A stretch of DNA of 64,000 nucleotides from Halomonas sp. TA22 (GCF_013009075.1 NZ_CP053108.1:1798001-1862000); one strand, 5' to 3'; shown: positions 46,446 to 57,604, counted from the stretch's first letter. A program made the numbers and translations. The notes: generated by a model from the sequence alone, not told the origin.

Positions 46446-47345
46446 TCAGCCGCTGGCGCTTTCCGCCACCGGTACGGGGGTCTTCTGGCACTGCTGCAGC
46501 CCGAGCCCGGCGAGGATCAGCATAAGCCCCGCCAGCGTCGAAGTCATGATCGGCTCGCCGACGATCGAATAGAGCAGCAGCAGCGAGACCGGCGGCGACA
46601 GGAAGATCAGGTTGGCGACCCGGGCGGTGCGCGAGATGCGCTGCACGGCGAGCTGCCACAGCACGAAGGCGATGCCCATCTCGAACAGCCCGACATAGAC
46701 GCCGGCGCCGAAGCCTGTCCAGCCAGGCCACTGCCAACCTGGGCCCAATGCCAGCAGCAGTGTGAGCACCGGCAACCCCACGCTGAAGTTCTGCCACTGA
46801 GCGATCAACGGCGGGCGTGAATCGCGGGCGTTGAACAGCCAGTAGAGCGCCCAGATCAGCGTCGAGCAGAGCGCCATGCCGACACCCAGCGGGTCGGCGA
46901 AGGCGACATCCAGCACCGCGCCACGCGTGGCGATGATCCACACCCCGCCATAGGCGATCAGCCCGGCGGCGATATCGACACGCGTCAGGCGCTGGCCGAG
47001 AATCGGCACGGCGAGCAGCGCCATGGCCAGCGCCCAGGTGTAATTGAGCGCCATTGCCTCCTGTCCCGGGAGGCGGTCGTAGGCAGCGAACAGCACCAGA
47101 TAGTAGGCCACCGGATTCATCAACCCCGCCCAGGCCGCCGTACGCCAGCCATGGCGCAACGCCTGGCGCATCTCCCCCCGGCGCAGCACCAGCACCCCCA
47201 TCAGACCCCAGGAGACCAGCACCGCCAGCCACATCAGCTCAAGCGGCGACATGTGCGAGAGGGCCACCTTGAACGCCGTGGCCACCGTGGACCACAACGC
47301 CACGGCACCAAGGCCGCAGAGCATGGCCTGGCGCTCCTGGCTCAT
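46446..47345 (-). CDS. DMT-family (EamA) transporter
   Basis: The 299-residue protein has ten membrane segments arranged as two EamA repeats of five (landmarks ALWSTVATAFKVAL in repeat one; STLIWALYWLFNAR in repeat two). The family exports amino acids, nucleotides or other metabolites; the substrate is unknown. The ATG lies over the stop of the preceding SelW-like gene (ATGA), so they are cotranscribed. Confidence 0.88.
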   Translation of the reverse strand: MSQERQAMLCGLGAVALWSTVATAFKVALSHMSPLELMWLAVLVSWGLMGVLVLRRGEMRQALRHGWRTAAWAGLMNPVAYYLVLFAAYDRLPGQEAMALNYTWALAMALLAVPILGQRLTRVDIAAGLIAYGGVWIIATRGAVLDVAFADPLGVGMALCSTLIWALYWLFNARDSRPPLIAQWQNFSVGLPVLTLLLALGPGWQWPGWTGFGAGVYVGLFEMGIAFVLWQLAVQRISRTARVANLIFLSPPVSLLLLYSIVGEPIMTSTLAGLMLILAGLGLQQCQKTPVPVAESASG

Positions 47346-47611
47346 CGATCGATATGACCCAGGTCGCGCTCGGGGTCGAGCTGGTCGCGGACACGCTGCT
47401 TCAAGGTCTTGATATCCGGGAAGCCGCCATCGCGCTTGCGCTCCCAGAGCGTCTGGTCATCAATGAGTATTTCGAAGTGGCCGCCATGACTGGGCGCCAG
47501 CGCCACCTCTTCGAGCTGTTCGCCGAACGTCGAGAGCAGCTCCTGTGCATACCAGCCGGCGCGCAGAAGCCACTGGCATTGCGTGCAATAATGGATGCGA
47601 ATTCGCGCCAT
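47342..47611 (-). CDS. SelT/SelW/SelH (Rdx)-family thioredoxin-like protein
   Basis: This 89-residue protein has the family redox motif CTQC at residues 9-12 (HYCTQCQWLLRAGWYAQELL), the GHFEILIDDQTLWERKRDGG strand pair and the C-terminal KQRVRDQLDP helix. It is the cysteine form of selenoprotein W. A thiol-redox role is likely; the partner is unknown. GGAGCTC precedes the ATG. Confidence 0.9.
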   Translation of the reverse strand: MARIRIHYCTQCQWLLRAGWYAQELLSTFGEQLEEVALAPSHGGHFEILIDDQTLWERKRDGGFPDIKTLKQRVRDQLDPERDLGHIDR

Positions 47612-47706
47612 CTCTGAGCTCCTGAAAGCGGTCCTGCCATGATAGCAGGAGTTGCCACCGTCAAGAGCGCAGTGCCGGCGCTATATAGGCGATCAGGAGC
47701 CGCCAG

Positions 47707-49023
47707 ATGCCCGACAGCAACATCAGCCAGACCCGCCTCTATGAGTGGTTGACCGGCGATGACGACAGCCGCATGTGCAGGGATATTCCCGACGAGGCGT
47801 GCACGGCTCAGCCGCGCAACTTCTTTCGCCACCTGCTGGCCGCCCTGGGCAACAAGCTCGCCGATGAGCTCTCCAGCGCCCGGCTGGTACTGCCCTGGTT
47901 GATGGGCGTCATCGGCGCACCGCTGTGGATGGTCGGGTTGCTGGTGCCGATACGCGAATCCGGTGCCCTGCTGCCTCAACTCTTCGTGGCCGGCTTCATT
48001 CGCCTGAAACCCCGGCGCAAGTGGGTCTGGGTCGCTGGCGGCGTACTGCAAGCCATTGCGGCGGCCTGCCTGGCGATGCTTGCCCTGTTCGGCAGCGGCG
48101 GCGTGGGCGGCGCGCTGGTACTGCTGGTACTGACGGCTCTCTCACTGGCGCGGGGTCTTTCGTCTATCGCCTCCAAGGATGTGCTGGGCAAGACCATCGC
48201 CAAGCAGCGGCGCGGCAACCTGATGGGTTGGAGCGGCAGCATGGCGGGTGCGGTCACGCTGCTGGCCGGTGCCATCATGATGCTGTTCGAGGATCGCCCC
48301 GGCGAGCTGGCCCTGGCTATCCTGCTCGCGGTCGCGGCGCTGGGCTGGGCGGTCAATGCGCTGTGTGCGGCACGCATCGAGGAGGCGCCCGGCGCCGTCG
48401 AGGGGGGCGAGAACGCCTGGAGCAGTATCAAGCTCGGTCTGCGCCTGATGCGTGACGACCGCGACTTCCTGCACTTCAACCTGTCGCGTGCGCTGCTGCT
48501 CTCCAGTGCGCTGGCGCTGCCCTATATCGCTCTGCTTGGACAGCAGGAGAGCGGCACTGAGCTTGGCGGCCTGGGCATCTTGATCGTGGTCTCGGGCCTT
48601 GCGGGCCTGGTGGCAAGTCCGGTATGGGGCAAGCGTGCCGACCGCTCTAGCCGTGGCGTGATGCGCGATGCGGGGATCGGCGCCGGCATCTGCTGCGTGC
48701 TGGCAGCGAGCTTCGCCTGGCTTCCAGCAGCCTGGAGTCAATCGGTATGGCCCTATGCACTGGTCTATGCGCTGCTGGTCATTGCCCATGCGGGGGTTCG
48801 TCTGGGCCGCAAGACCTACCTGGTCGACATGGCCGGTCATGACCGGCGCGCGCTCTATGTCGCCCTCTCCAATACCTTGACCGGTGCGCTCATGCTGTTG
48901 ATGGGCGGCGTCATCGGTCTGCTTGCGCAGTGGTTTGGCACCACGACACTGCTGCTCGTGCTCGCCGCGGCGGCCTTCTTGGCCGCAACGAGCGCCCAGT
49001 GCATGCCGGAAGTGGAGCAGTAG
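47707..49023 (+). CDS. MFS transporter
   Basis: A 438-residue protein with about twelve membrane segments after a 60-residue acidic cytosolic N-terminus. The loop FIRLKPRRKWVWVAGG after segment two and GLARGLSSIASKDVLGKTI (here LARGLSSIASKDVLGKT) are MFS-like features. AGGAG precedes the ATG. The gene is alone and transcribed away from the SelW/DMT pair. Substrate cannot be inferred from sequence. Confidence 0.85.
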   Translation: MPDSNISQTRLYEWLTGDDDSRMCRDIPDEACTAQPRNFFRHLLAALGNKLADELSSARLVLPWLMGVIGAPLWMVGLLVPIRESGALLPQLFVAGFIRLKPRRKWVWVAGGVLQAIAAACLAMLALFGSGGVGGALVLLVLTALSLARGLSSIASKDVLGKTIAKQRRGNLMGWSGSMAGAVTLLAGAIMMLFEDRPGELALAILLAVAALGWAVNALCAARIEEAPGAVEGGENAWSSIKLGLRLMRDDRDFLHFNLSRALLLSSALALPYIALLGQQESGTELGGLGILIVVSGLAGLVASPVWGKRADRSSRGVMRDAGIGAGICCVLAASFAWLPAAWSQSVWPYALVYALLVIAHAGVRLGRKTYLVDMAGHDRRALYVALSNTLTGALMLLMGGVIGLLAQWFGTTTLLLVLAAAAFLAATSAQCMPEVEQ

Positions 49024-49296
49024 AAAAGCCCCCCATGATCAGCCCAGCCCTGCTGGAACGTATCGTCGATGCCTTCATCACCCCGTTTTACGATGACGCC
49101 GACAAACTCACTGCGGACTAGCCTCTAACGCATCGACAATTAATTTCCCCACTCCTCTTGTCATCGTCTGCAACTGACGCTATATAGGCCCACAGGACTC
49201 CCTTAGGGGTCCAAGCGCCCCGGTCAGCACACACTTTGTCGATATTCATCAGCGCTGCTGGGTGTTTTTGTCTATCAGGTTTGTGGGAGGCTTCGC

Positions 49297-49500
49297 ATGA
49301 GCCGAGATCATCTTGTCAACGACCTCGCCGACGATCAGGACGCCTTTGATGCCGTCAATGACGATGACTATGGGCGCACGCGTCCCAGCAGCCGGGCCGA
49401 CACCTTGCGCGCACGCCGTCAAGTCGAAAGCCTGCTCGAGGAGCGCCGGCTGAGGCGCGCCATCGAGGACGACTGGTTGCTCGAAGACGAAGAAGAGTGA
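49297..49500 (+). CDS. Small acidic PA3496-family putative envelope-integrity protein
   Basis: The 67-residue protein has an acidic N-terminus, a basic helix (ADTLRARRQVESLLEERRLR) and an acidic C-terminal tail (DDWLLEDEEE), the pattern of PA3496-like proteins found next to ettA or other core genes in gammaproteobacteria. GGGAGG precedes the ATG. A strong hairpin follows the stop. Function is unproven. Confidence 0.7.
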   Translation: MSRDHLVNDLADDQDAFDAVNDDDYGRTRPSSRADTLRARRQVESLLEERRLRRAIEDDWLLEDEEE

Positions 49501-49501
49501 T

Positions 49502-49525
49502 CGATGGGCGCCTCGGCGCCCATCG
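49502..49525 (+). terminator. Hairpin after the PA3496-like gene
   Basis: CGATGGGCGC-CTCG-GCGCCCATCG: a perfect 10-base stem with a tetraloop, directly after the TGA at 49498-49500. No T-run follows. It probably ends or stabilises the short transcript before ettA. Confidence 0.5.
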
Positions 49526-49607
49526 TCGTTACGGGCCTTGGCTGGCCTTTCCGGCGATCGGCCACTATCATCGTGGCCACTGAACTCCCCAACCCAAGTG
49601 GATTTCC

Positions 49608-51269
<1,662 letters not shown>

Positions 51270-51287
51270 CCCATTTCAAGCCGCAGA

Positions 51288-51477
51288 TGAACCGCACCCC
51301 GAAAGTTGGACACCCAAGCCAACCCTCGGGGTGTTGTATGAGCGCCACCCGAGCCGGTTCGACACAGTGGAGTGGCCGCGCATAGGCGAAACTAAAAGGC
51401 CTGAGCCACCGTGCAGTACGGGATCCAGGCCTTGCGCGCCGTTTGAATGAACCGTCCCATTATTGAAGGTCAGTTCG
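51288..51477. mobile_element. Internally deleted IS3-family remnant (copy A)
   Basis: The left end is TGAACCGCACCCCGAAAGTT (51288 on), typical of IS3-family inverted repeats, and the right end reads GGTCAGTTCG (51469-51478), its partial complement. Between them is a shortened piece of orfB: GAGCCGGTTCGACACAGTGG (51351-51370) and AACTAAAAGGCCTGAG, both also present in the second copy near 59.3 kb. Not able to transpose. Confidence 0.75.
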
Positions 51478-52395
51478 CCTTACGGGGGCGTTGCCGTTTC
51501 TGCCAAGCGTGTGTTCTATTCGCGCCTGAATCCAGTCGCAGAACAGCAGAATGCGTGGCTCGTCGACACGGTGCGGGGCGCACACCAGATAATAGGCCTG
51601 GGGTGCTGGAACTTCCGCCTCGAACAGCCTCACCAGATTGCCGCGAGCGAAATCCTGGGCACAGACGATACGGTCGCCAAGGGCCACGCCGAACCCCGCC
51701 GCCGCTGACTCCAGCGTGAGATGCGCCCCCAGCAAATGCGTACCGCGCCCCAGGTTGTTGACACTGGCTCCCACTGTGGCCAGCCAGCGTTTCCAGTTTC
51801 CGCCTGCATCCTCATGCAGCAGCCAGCCACCTCGCAGCTCGTTCACTTGATGCGGTTGGTCGCTGGCTTCGAAGAAGCGCGGGTGACAGACCGGCGTCAT
51901 GTCGAAATTCGCCAGGAGTTGCACTTGCCGGCGTTCCCACTCGCCGTTGCCATAGACCACCGCCACGTCATAGTCGCCGGTGGCCACTTCCTCGTCGTCA
52001 AGATTGCGTGGCACTACTGTCAGATCGATATCCGGAAAGGCGGCACGGAAGGTGCGTAACTGGTAGGCCAGCCACTTGGTGGCCAGGGTCGGTGGGCAGG
52101 AGACATGCAACCGTCCTTCAACCGAGGGCAAGCCTAGCTTGAGGGTGCTTTCGGAAAGCAGGCGTAACGCCTCGCGGACCTGACGCGAATAGACCAGTCC
52201 GGTCTGGTTGAGGCGTAGCTGCCGACGGTCGCGATGAAACAGGGAAATACCCAGCGCCGCTTCAAGCGTCTTTATCTGATGACTGACAGCCCCATGCGTG
52301 ACATGCAGCTCGTCTGCCGCCAGCGTGACGCTGTGCAGCCGCGCCACGGCCTCGAAGGCGCGCAGGGCATTGAGTGGTGGCAAGGGGCGGCGCAT
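51460..52395 (-). CDS. LysR-family transcriptional regulator (GcvA-like)
   Basis: The 311-residue LysR protein has its helix-turn-helix at about residues 17-40 (SVTLAADELHVTHGAVSHQI) and a C-terminal type 2 periplasmic-binding-like effector domain. PPLNALRAFEAVARL is typical of the GcvA/AmpR subgroup. It is divergent from the oxygenase/importer operon at 52.6-59.2 kb and is its likely activator. The last few codons and stop lie inside the right end of IS remnant A, so the C-terminus may have been altered by the insertion. I chose ATG 52395 over a GTG five codons upstream. Confidence 0.88.
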   Translation of the reverse strand: MRRPLPPLNALRAFEAVARLHSVTLAADELHVTHGAVSHQIKTLEAALGISLFHRDRRQLRLNQTGLVYSRQVREALRLLSESTLKLGLPSVEGRLHVSCPPTLATKWLAYQLRTFRAAFPDIDLTVVPRNLDDEEVATGDYDVAVVYGNGEWERRQVQLLANFDMTPVCHPRFFEASDQPHQVNELRGGWLLHEDAGGNWKRWLATVGASVNNLGRGTHLLGAHLTLESAAAGFGVALGDRIVCAQDFARGNLVRLFEAEVPAPQAYYLVCAPHRVDEPRILLFCDWIQARIEHTLGRNGNAPVRRTDLQ

Positions 52396-52561
52396 CGCAA
52401 TTTTTCTCACATGCTTGGCTAAAAAATATGAATTTTATTATCAACAGGATTTTGCCAACCTGAAAGCCTAATTCATCGAGACTGGCTTGGCGCCACCAGT
52501 CAAGGGCGAAGGCCTGGGTGCTGGCGACCCACTGTCCCGCTACCTTTCCGAGGATTTTGTG

Positions 52562-53599
52562 ATGACCCCTTCCCACCCATCGGCTCTCAGCCGCCCGCGC
52601 AATCCCGATCGGTTGGCCCGTGAGAAAGGCCGTGACTTCACCCACGTTCCGGTGATCGATCTGTCCCCCGCGCTCGGCCCCGAAGCCACCCCCGAGTCGC
52701 GCCAGTCGGTCGCCGCCGAGATCGGCACGGCATGTGAACAGGCAGGTTTTTTCTATATCGCCAACCATGGCATATCCGGTGAAAGGATCGACGGCGCCTG
52801 GGCCGCTGCGCAGCGCTTTTTCGCTCTGCCGCTGACGCAGAAGCAGGAAATTCACATCAGCAAACTGCCCAATCACCGGGGGTATCTGGGCATCGGCGAA
52901 GAGACCCTCGACCCTTATGCCGCCGACAGCAAGGAGGTGTTCAAGATCGGCCTCGAGCTGCCCGCGGACGATCCCGACTTCCGGAACGGCATCATCATGT
53001 ATGGCCCTAATACCTGGCCGCGGGAGCTGCCAGGTTTCCGCGAGACAGTCTATGCCTACTATGAGGAGATGTTCGCCCTTTCGCGGGAACTGTTTCGTCT
53101 CTTCGCCCTGGCCATCGGCATCGACGAGGACTTTTTCGATGACAAGACCGATAAACCCATGGCACAGCTCAACCTGATCCGCTACCCGTCCCATGAAGGC
53201 GAACCCCACGTCGGCATCGGCGCCCACAGCGATTACGAGTGCCTGACGCTGCTGGCTCAGGACAGTACCGGTGGGCTGGAGGCGCGCAATGCCAAGGGTG
53301 AATGGATTGCCGTGCCGCCTATCGAGGGTACCTTCGTGGTCAATATCGGCGACATGATGGCGCGTTGGACCAACGACCGCTTCGCCTCGACGGTGCATCG
53401 CGTTTACAACCGCTCCGGACGTGAGCGCTACTCCATGCCTTTTTTCTGCGGCTGCAACTACCACACCGTCGTCAGTTGTCTGCCCAACTGCTCACATGAT
53501 GGCGAACCGGCCCGCTATCCCGACACGATTGCCGGCGAGCATCTCGTGGGCAGGCTCGATGCCACCAATGCCCACCGCAAGCAGCCGAGCGGGAGCTGA
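52562..53599 (+). CDS. 2-oxoglutarate/Fe(II)-dependent oxygenase, isopenicillin N synthase family
   Basis: The 345-residue protein has an N-terminal DIOX_N domain (VPVIDLSPALG; GFFYIANHGI) and a C-terminal double-stranded beta-helix core with iron ligands H222, D224 (GAHSDYECLTLL) and H279 (STVHRVYNR), and the co-substrate-binding R289-Y-S291. The family oxidises small molecules using 2-oxoglutarate and O2. I chose ATG 52562 (GAGGA upstream) over an in-frame ATG 25 codons earlier. It starts a unit with an orphan protein, an ABC importer and an aldolase, so it probably acts on the imported compound. Substrate unknown. Confidence 0.9.
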   Translation: MTPSHPSALSRPRNPDRLAREKGRDFTHVPVIDLSPALGPEATPESRQSVAAEIGTACEQAGFFYIANHGISGERIDGAWAAAQRFFALPLTQKQEIHISKLPNHRGYLGIGEETLDPYAADSKEVFKIGLELPADDPDFRNGIIMYGPNTWPRELPGFRETVYAYYEEMFALSRELFRLFALAIGIDEDFFDDKTDKPMAQLNLIRYPSHEGEPHVGIGAHSDYECLTLLAQDSTGGLEARNAKGEWIAVPPIEGTFVVNIGDMMARWTNDRFASTVHRVYNRSGRERYSMPFFCGCNYHTVVSCLPNCSHDGEPARYPDTIAGEHLVGRLDATNAHRKQPSGS

Positions 53600-53602
53600 T
53601 CG

Positions 53603-54415
53603 ATGCAGGCAACCGTACCCAACTGGCTGCGCGGTGTCTGGCAGCGCACGCGTATCGTGCACGCCAACGGTGAACAGGACACCACGTCGCGGGTTTTCTG
53701 GCTGCAGGGGATGAGCTGCTATGGTGACCTGCGCATCGCCGCCACACGGCCTGACGTGAGCGCTTTTGGTGCATCTAATGAAGCCAACCACGCCTTGGCG
53801 CACCAGCAAGGCGCCACCGGCCGTTGCCATTGCCCCGCCCAACGGTCGACATGGCATCGCGAGTGGGGCTATCAGCCCATCGTCGACTTCCCCGAGCCGG
53901 GCGACCTGGAGCCGCGCGGCGACGCGGTGATCGAGCGTGCCCCCTCCGGCGCCTATGAAGAGGAGTGGCATCGCCTGACGCCCCTCAATCCCAGCATACA
54001 CGTGTGGCGTCGTGACGATGACGCAGCGCGACTGCTGGTGATCGATGCCCACGCCATGTTGATCACACGGCGAACTGACGCGCTGCCACCGCGCCCTCTG
54101 TCTGCGCTGCTCGATGCCGAGCCGACTACCGCGAGCCAACTGCTCGATTGCGAGATCTCCTACGCTGTGCGCCAGCAACCAGGCGCGGCATTCGCCATTC
54201 AGCTTTCGACTCTGCCCTGGCGAGAAGGGCAACCGCTGACAATGTGTGACTCACATGGCGAGATCATCGAGGCTGGCTGGCATCTGGAAGAGAGTCACCT
54301 GGGCAAGCCCGAGAAAATGGCGCCTCACTCGGCCCCGATACAGGTAGACATGGTACGCGCTTTGCAGGATAGAAATGATCGCCCCCCTACGACCGGCAGA
54401 AAGAACAATGACTAG
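53603..54415 (+). CDS. Conserved-looking protein of unknown function in the oxygenase/importer operon
   Basis: A 270-residue soluble protein with no signal peptide or membrane segment. It opens with WLRGVWQRTRIV and DTTSRVFWLQG, then many short beta-like stretches, suggesting a lipocalin-like or Hri1-like beta barrel; this resemblance is weak and is my inference. Its start is four bases after the oxygenase stop and its end overlaps the next gene, so it belongs to the same transcript. Cofactor or ligand binding for the oxygenase pathway would fit. Confidence 0.65.
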   Translation: MQATVPNWLRGVWQRTRIVHANGEQDTTSRVFWLQGMSCYGDLRIAATRPDVSAFGASNEANHALAHQQGATGRCHCPAQRSTWHREWGYQPIVDFPEPGDLEPRGDAVIERAPSGAYEEEWHRLTPLNPSIHVWRRDDDAARLLVIDAHAMLITRRTDALPPRPLSALLDAEPTTASQLLDCEISYAVRQQPGAAFAIQLSTLPWREGQPLTMCDSHGEIIEAGWHLEESHLGKPEKMAPHSAPIQVDMVRALQDRNDRPPTTGRKNND

Positions 54416-55547
54416 CTTTCTCTCGCCGCTTTCCGAGCCCTCCGTTTCGACCGGCCCGGCCACTGGCGACGTGCAATTGAGCGTGCAGGGAATTCAGCAA
54501 CGCTATGGCAGTTTTCTGGCGCTTGACGATATCTTCATCGATATCCGGCGCGGTGAATTCCTCACGCTGCTCGGTCCCTCGGGGTCTGGCAAGACCACCC
54601 TGCTGATGATTCTTGCCGGTTTCGCCACGCCCAGTGCCGGGCGTATCAAGGAATATGGGCAGGACATCACCCTACGTCCGGCCGAAAAACGCAACTACGG
54701 GATGGTCTTCCAAGGCTATGCGTTGTTTCCGCATATGAGCGTGGCCGACAACATCGCCTTCCCACTGCGCATTCGCGGGATGAGTCGCGCCACACGCCGC
54801 CAACGCGTGGCAAAAATGCTCGACACCGTAGGACTCAGCGAGCACGCCCATAAGAAGCCCAGCGCGCTCTCGGGCGGGCAGCAACAGCGGGTCGCCCTGG
54901 CCCGGGCCCTGGTCTTCGAACCAGAGATACTACTGCTCGATGAACCCTTTTCGGCGCTGGACAAGAACCTGCGCGGCCAGTTGCAGGAGGAGCTCAAGCG
55001 TATCCATCGCGAGATGGGCACTACCTTCGTATTCGTCACCCATGACCAGAGCGAGGCGCTGGCGCTCTCCTCGCGCATCGCCATTTTCAAGCAGGGGCGA
55101 CTCTCTCAGATCGATACGCCGGAACGGCTCTATACCCAGCCGCACGACCGCTTCGTGGCCGAGTTTCTTGGACGAATGAATCAACTCCCTCTGGTCAACG
55201 TCAACCGCGCTGGAAAGCGGATCACCGGCCATTTCGGCGATACCCGCCTGACCGCCTTCAGCGAACGCCATTTCTCACACGATTCGCTTCTGCTCGGTAT
55301 CCGTCCCGAGCAGCTATGCGTGATGACCGATGAGACCATCAACTCGCATGAGGGCTATAACGGGCTCCGTGCCACGCTGCAGGAGCGTACCTACCAAGGC
55401 CATAGCCTGGACCTGAAGCTCGCCTTATTTGATGGCACCATTTTCACTACCAGCGTGGCCAACACACACCCTGCGGCCGATGTGCCGCCTGGCCGTTCGC
55501 TCTGGCTCCAGTGGCGGATCGAGGACGGCATCGTGCTCGAGGCGTAA
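54375..55547 (+). CDS. ABC importer ATP-binding protein (PotA-like)
   Basis: The 390-residue protein has Walker A GPSGSGKTTLLM, Q-loop FQGYALFPHMSVADN, signature LSGGQQQRVALARALV, Walker B ILLLDEPFSALD and a C-terminal TOBE-type regulatory domain (about 300-390). It powers a polyamine/opine-type importer with the next three genes. The start could be ATG 54375 (AGGAT upstream, overlapping the preceding gene by 41 bases) or ATG 54408 (8-base overlap). Confidence 0.92.
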   Translation: MIAPLRPAERTMTSFLSPLSEPSVSTGPATGDVQLSVQGIQQRYGSFLALDDIFIDIRRGEFLTLLGPSGSGKTTLLMILAGFATPSAGRIKEYGQDITLRPAEKRNYGMVFQGYALFPHMSVADNIAFPLRIRGMSRATRRQRVAKMLDTVGLSEHAHKKPSALSGGQQQRVALARALVFEPEILLLDEPFSALDKNLRGQLQEELKRIHREMGTTFVFVTHDQSEALALSSRIAIFKQGRLSQIDTPERLYTQPHDRFVAEFLGRMNQLPLVNVNRAGKRITGHFGDTRLTAFSERHFSHDSLLLGIRPEQLCVMTDETINSHEGYNGLRATLQERTYQGHSLDLKLALFDGTIFTTSVANTHPAADVPPGRSLWLQWRIEDGIVLEA

Positions 55548-55625
55548 ATCTTGAGAACGACGCAACCACAGTAATAACAACAATTCCGTCAGTGGGTTAT
55601 CACAACGTAAACAAGGAATATAAAA

Positions 55626-56735
55626 ATGCATCAGACCCATCAGCAGGACTGTGTCGAACTGCTCGTTGACAAGGTGCGTCGCGGGGACGTTGATCGGCGC
55701 AGTTTTCTCAAGGCGGCGGGCATGCTGGCGGCCCTGCCCTTGGCGATGCGCAGCGGCATCAGCTGGGCGCAGGATCGACCGATCGTGATCGTCAATTGGG
55801 GTGGCGACGCCATCGACGCCTATCGTCAGGCGTGGACCGAGAGCTTCACACGAGAAACCGGCATTCAGGTGCGCATCGACGGCAGCGGCCCGACCGAAGG
55901 GGCCATTCGCGCCCAGATCGCCTCGGGCCGGCCGAGCTGGGACGTGGTCGACGCCGAGCCGTTCACCTCACTGACCCTAGGCCGCGAGGGGCTGATGCGG
56001 CCGCTCGACTATTCGATCATCGACCGATCCAAGGTCAACGAGGATTTCGCCACCGACTACGGCGTGGCCAGTTACCTCTATAGTTACGTGATTGCCTGGG
56101 ACAAGGAGCGCTTCGACGAAACGCCGCGCACCTGGGCGGACTTCTGGAATGTCGAGCGTTTCCCCGGCAAACGCACCATGTACAAATGGATGAATGGCGT
56201 GCTCGAAGCCGCGCTTCTGGCCGACGGCGTGGCGATGGAAGATCTCTATCCGCTCGACATCGCCCGCGCCATGGACAAGCTCGATGAACTGCGTCCGCAT
56301 ATCCTCGCCTATTGGGGGTCCGGCGCCGAAAGCCAACAGCTGTTCCTAGATGGTGAAGTCAGCATGGGCCATATCTGGAATACTCGGGCCATCGTACTCG
56401 ATCGTGATACCGAAGGTCGCATCGGCTGGCACTACGACAACGCCTGCGTCACGCCCAGCAGTTGGGCGGTGCTGAACGACAACCCGGCAGGCGTCGAGTC
56501 CACCATGCGCTTCATCGAACATGCACTGGAGCCGGAAGGCCAGGTAGAGCTGCTCAGACTGCTCGGTAACGGCCCCTCGAATCCTGCCGCCTCGTCAATG
56601 ATTCCCGAAGAGCTGGTCAAGCTGAACTGCGGTTCGGAAGAGAACCTGGCCAAACAGTTCAAGCTCGACATCGAGTGGTATGCCGACCACTACGGCAGTG
56701 TGCTGGATCAGTTCCTGACCCGTACCGGGGCCTGA
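55626..56735 (+). CDS. ABC importer periplasmic substrate-binding protein (PotD-like, Tat signal)
   Basis: The 369-residue protein has a twin-arginine-type signal (VDRRSFLKAAGMLAALPLA, residues 22-40, ending near SWAQ), then a type 2 periplasmic-binding fold: IVIVNWGGDAIDAYRQAW, DVVDAEPFTSLTLGREG and SYVIAWDKERF are typical of the PotD/PotF-like group. Export by Tat suggests folding or cofactor binding in the cytosol, useful in a high-salt organism. Ligand unknown; polyamine-like or carboxylated amines are candidates. Confidence 0.92.
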   Translation: MHQTHQQDCVELLVDKVRRGDVDRRSFLKAAGMLAALPLAMRSGISWAQDRPIVIVNWGGDAIDAYRQAWTESFTRETGIQVRIDGSGPTEGAIRAQIASGRPSWDVVDAEPFTSLTLGREGLMRPLDYSIIDRSKVNEDFATDYGVASYLYSYVIAWDKERFDETPRTWADFWNVERFPGKRTMYKWMNGVLEAALLADGVAMEDLYPLDIARAMDKLDELRPHILAYWGSGAESQQLFLDGEVSMGHIWNTRAIVLDRDTEGRIGWHYDNACVTPSSWAVLNDNPAGVESTMRFIEHALEPEGQVELLRLLGNGPSNPAASSMIPEELVKLNCGSEENLAKQFKLDIEWYADHYGSVLDQFLTRTGA

Positions 56736-56760
56736 GCCCGACCTGGGGAAAAAGAGCGAT

Positions 56761-57594
56761 ATGGTGAAAATTTCCGAACGCTGGCAGTACCGGCTGCTGC
56801 TCTGGCCGCTGCCGGCCTTGCTGCTGCTGTGCTACGTTCTGCCGTTCGCCGGCATTGCCGCCTGGAGCGTCACCCTACCGGAACCGGGGGTGGCCAATTA
56901 CGCGCGGTTATTCACCGACAGCGCCATCCACGGCGTGCTGTGGCGCACGCTCTATCTATGCGCCACGGTCGGCATACTCGCCCTGCTGCTCGCCTTCCTG
57001 ATGGCCTACTGCTGGCTCTACAGCTCCCCCGGCTGGCAACGCTGGGTCGAGCTGTGCGTGTTCCTGCCATTCTGGATCTCGGTGCTGGTACGCACCTTTG
57101 GCTGGCTGATCGCACTGCGCAGTAACGGCCTGGTCAATGGCTGGCTGGAAGGACTGGGACTGATCGACTCGCCGCTCACGCTGACACGCAATTCGCTCGG
57201 AGTGGTGATTGCCATGGTCCACTTCATGGTGCCCTTCGCCTTCTTCCCGCTGGTGTCGTCAATGCGCCAGATCGACGATCGAGTACTGCTCGCCGCCCGC
57301 GGGCTGGGCGCGTCGAGGTTGCGGGTATTCGTCTCGGTATTCCTGCCCCAGACCCTGCCTGGCCTGCTCGGTGCCTTCATTATGGTATTCGTGTTCTGCC
57401 TGGGCTTCTTCGTCATTCCCGCCATCCTGGGGGGTGGCCAGACGGTGATGGCGGCCGAATACGTCTTTCTGCAGATGTTCCAGACCTACAATTGGGGCAT
57501 CGGCGCCGCCCTGTGCATGCTGATGCTGGTTATGGTGTCGGGCCTAGTGTGGCTGTTATTGCGCTTTTCCCGCCTCGAGCGCCTGGTCGGCTGA
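56761..57594 (+). CDS. ABC importer permease (PotB-like)
   Basis: A 277-residue inner-membrane protein with six membrane segments and the permease EAA-type loop (LLAARGLGASRLRVFVSVFL, where the conserved AAxxLGA and G are seen near residues 179-186). It pairs with the next gene as a heterodimeric channel for the PotA/PotD-like proteins upstream. Confidence 0.92.
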   Translation: MVKISERWQYRLLLWPLPALLLLCYVLPFAGIAAWSVTLPEPGVANYARLFTDSAIHGVLWRTLYLCATVGILALLLAFLMAYCWLYSSPGWQRWVELCVFLPFWISVLVRTFGWLIALRSNGLVNGWLEGLGLIDSPLTLTRNSLGVVIAMVHFMVPFAFFPLVSSMRQIDDRVLLAARGLGASRLRVFVSVFLPQTLPGLLGAFIMVFVFCLGFFVIPAILGGGQTVMAAEYVFLQMFQTYNWGIGAALCMLMLVMVSGLVWLLLRFSRLERLVG

Positions 57595-57604
57595 GGATAT
57601 TGCC

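Noticed and set aside
49035-49121. 28-codon open frame after the MFS gene
   Set aside because: No ribosome site and no recognisable sequence; could be the remnant of a gene start but cannot be supported.
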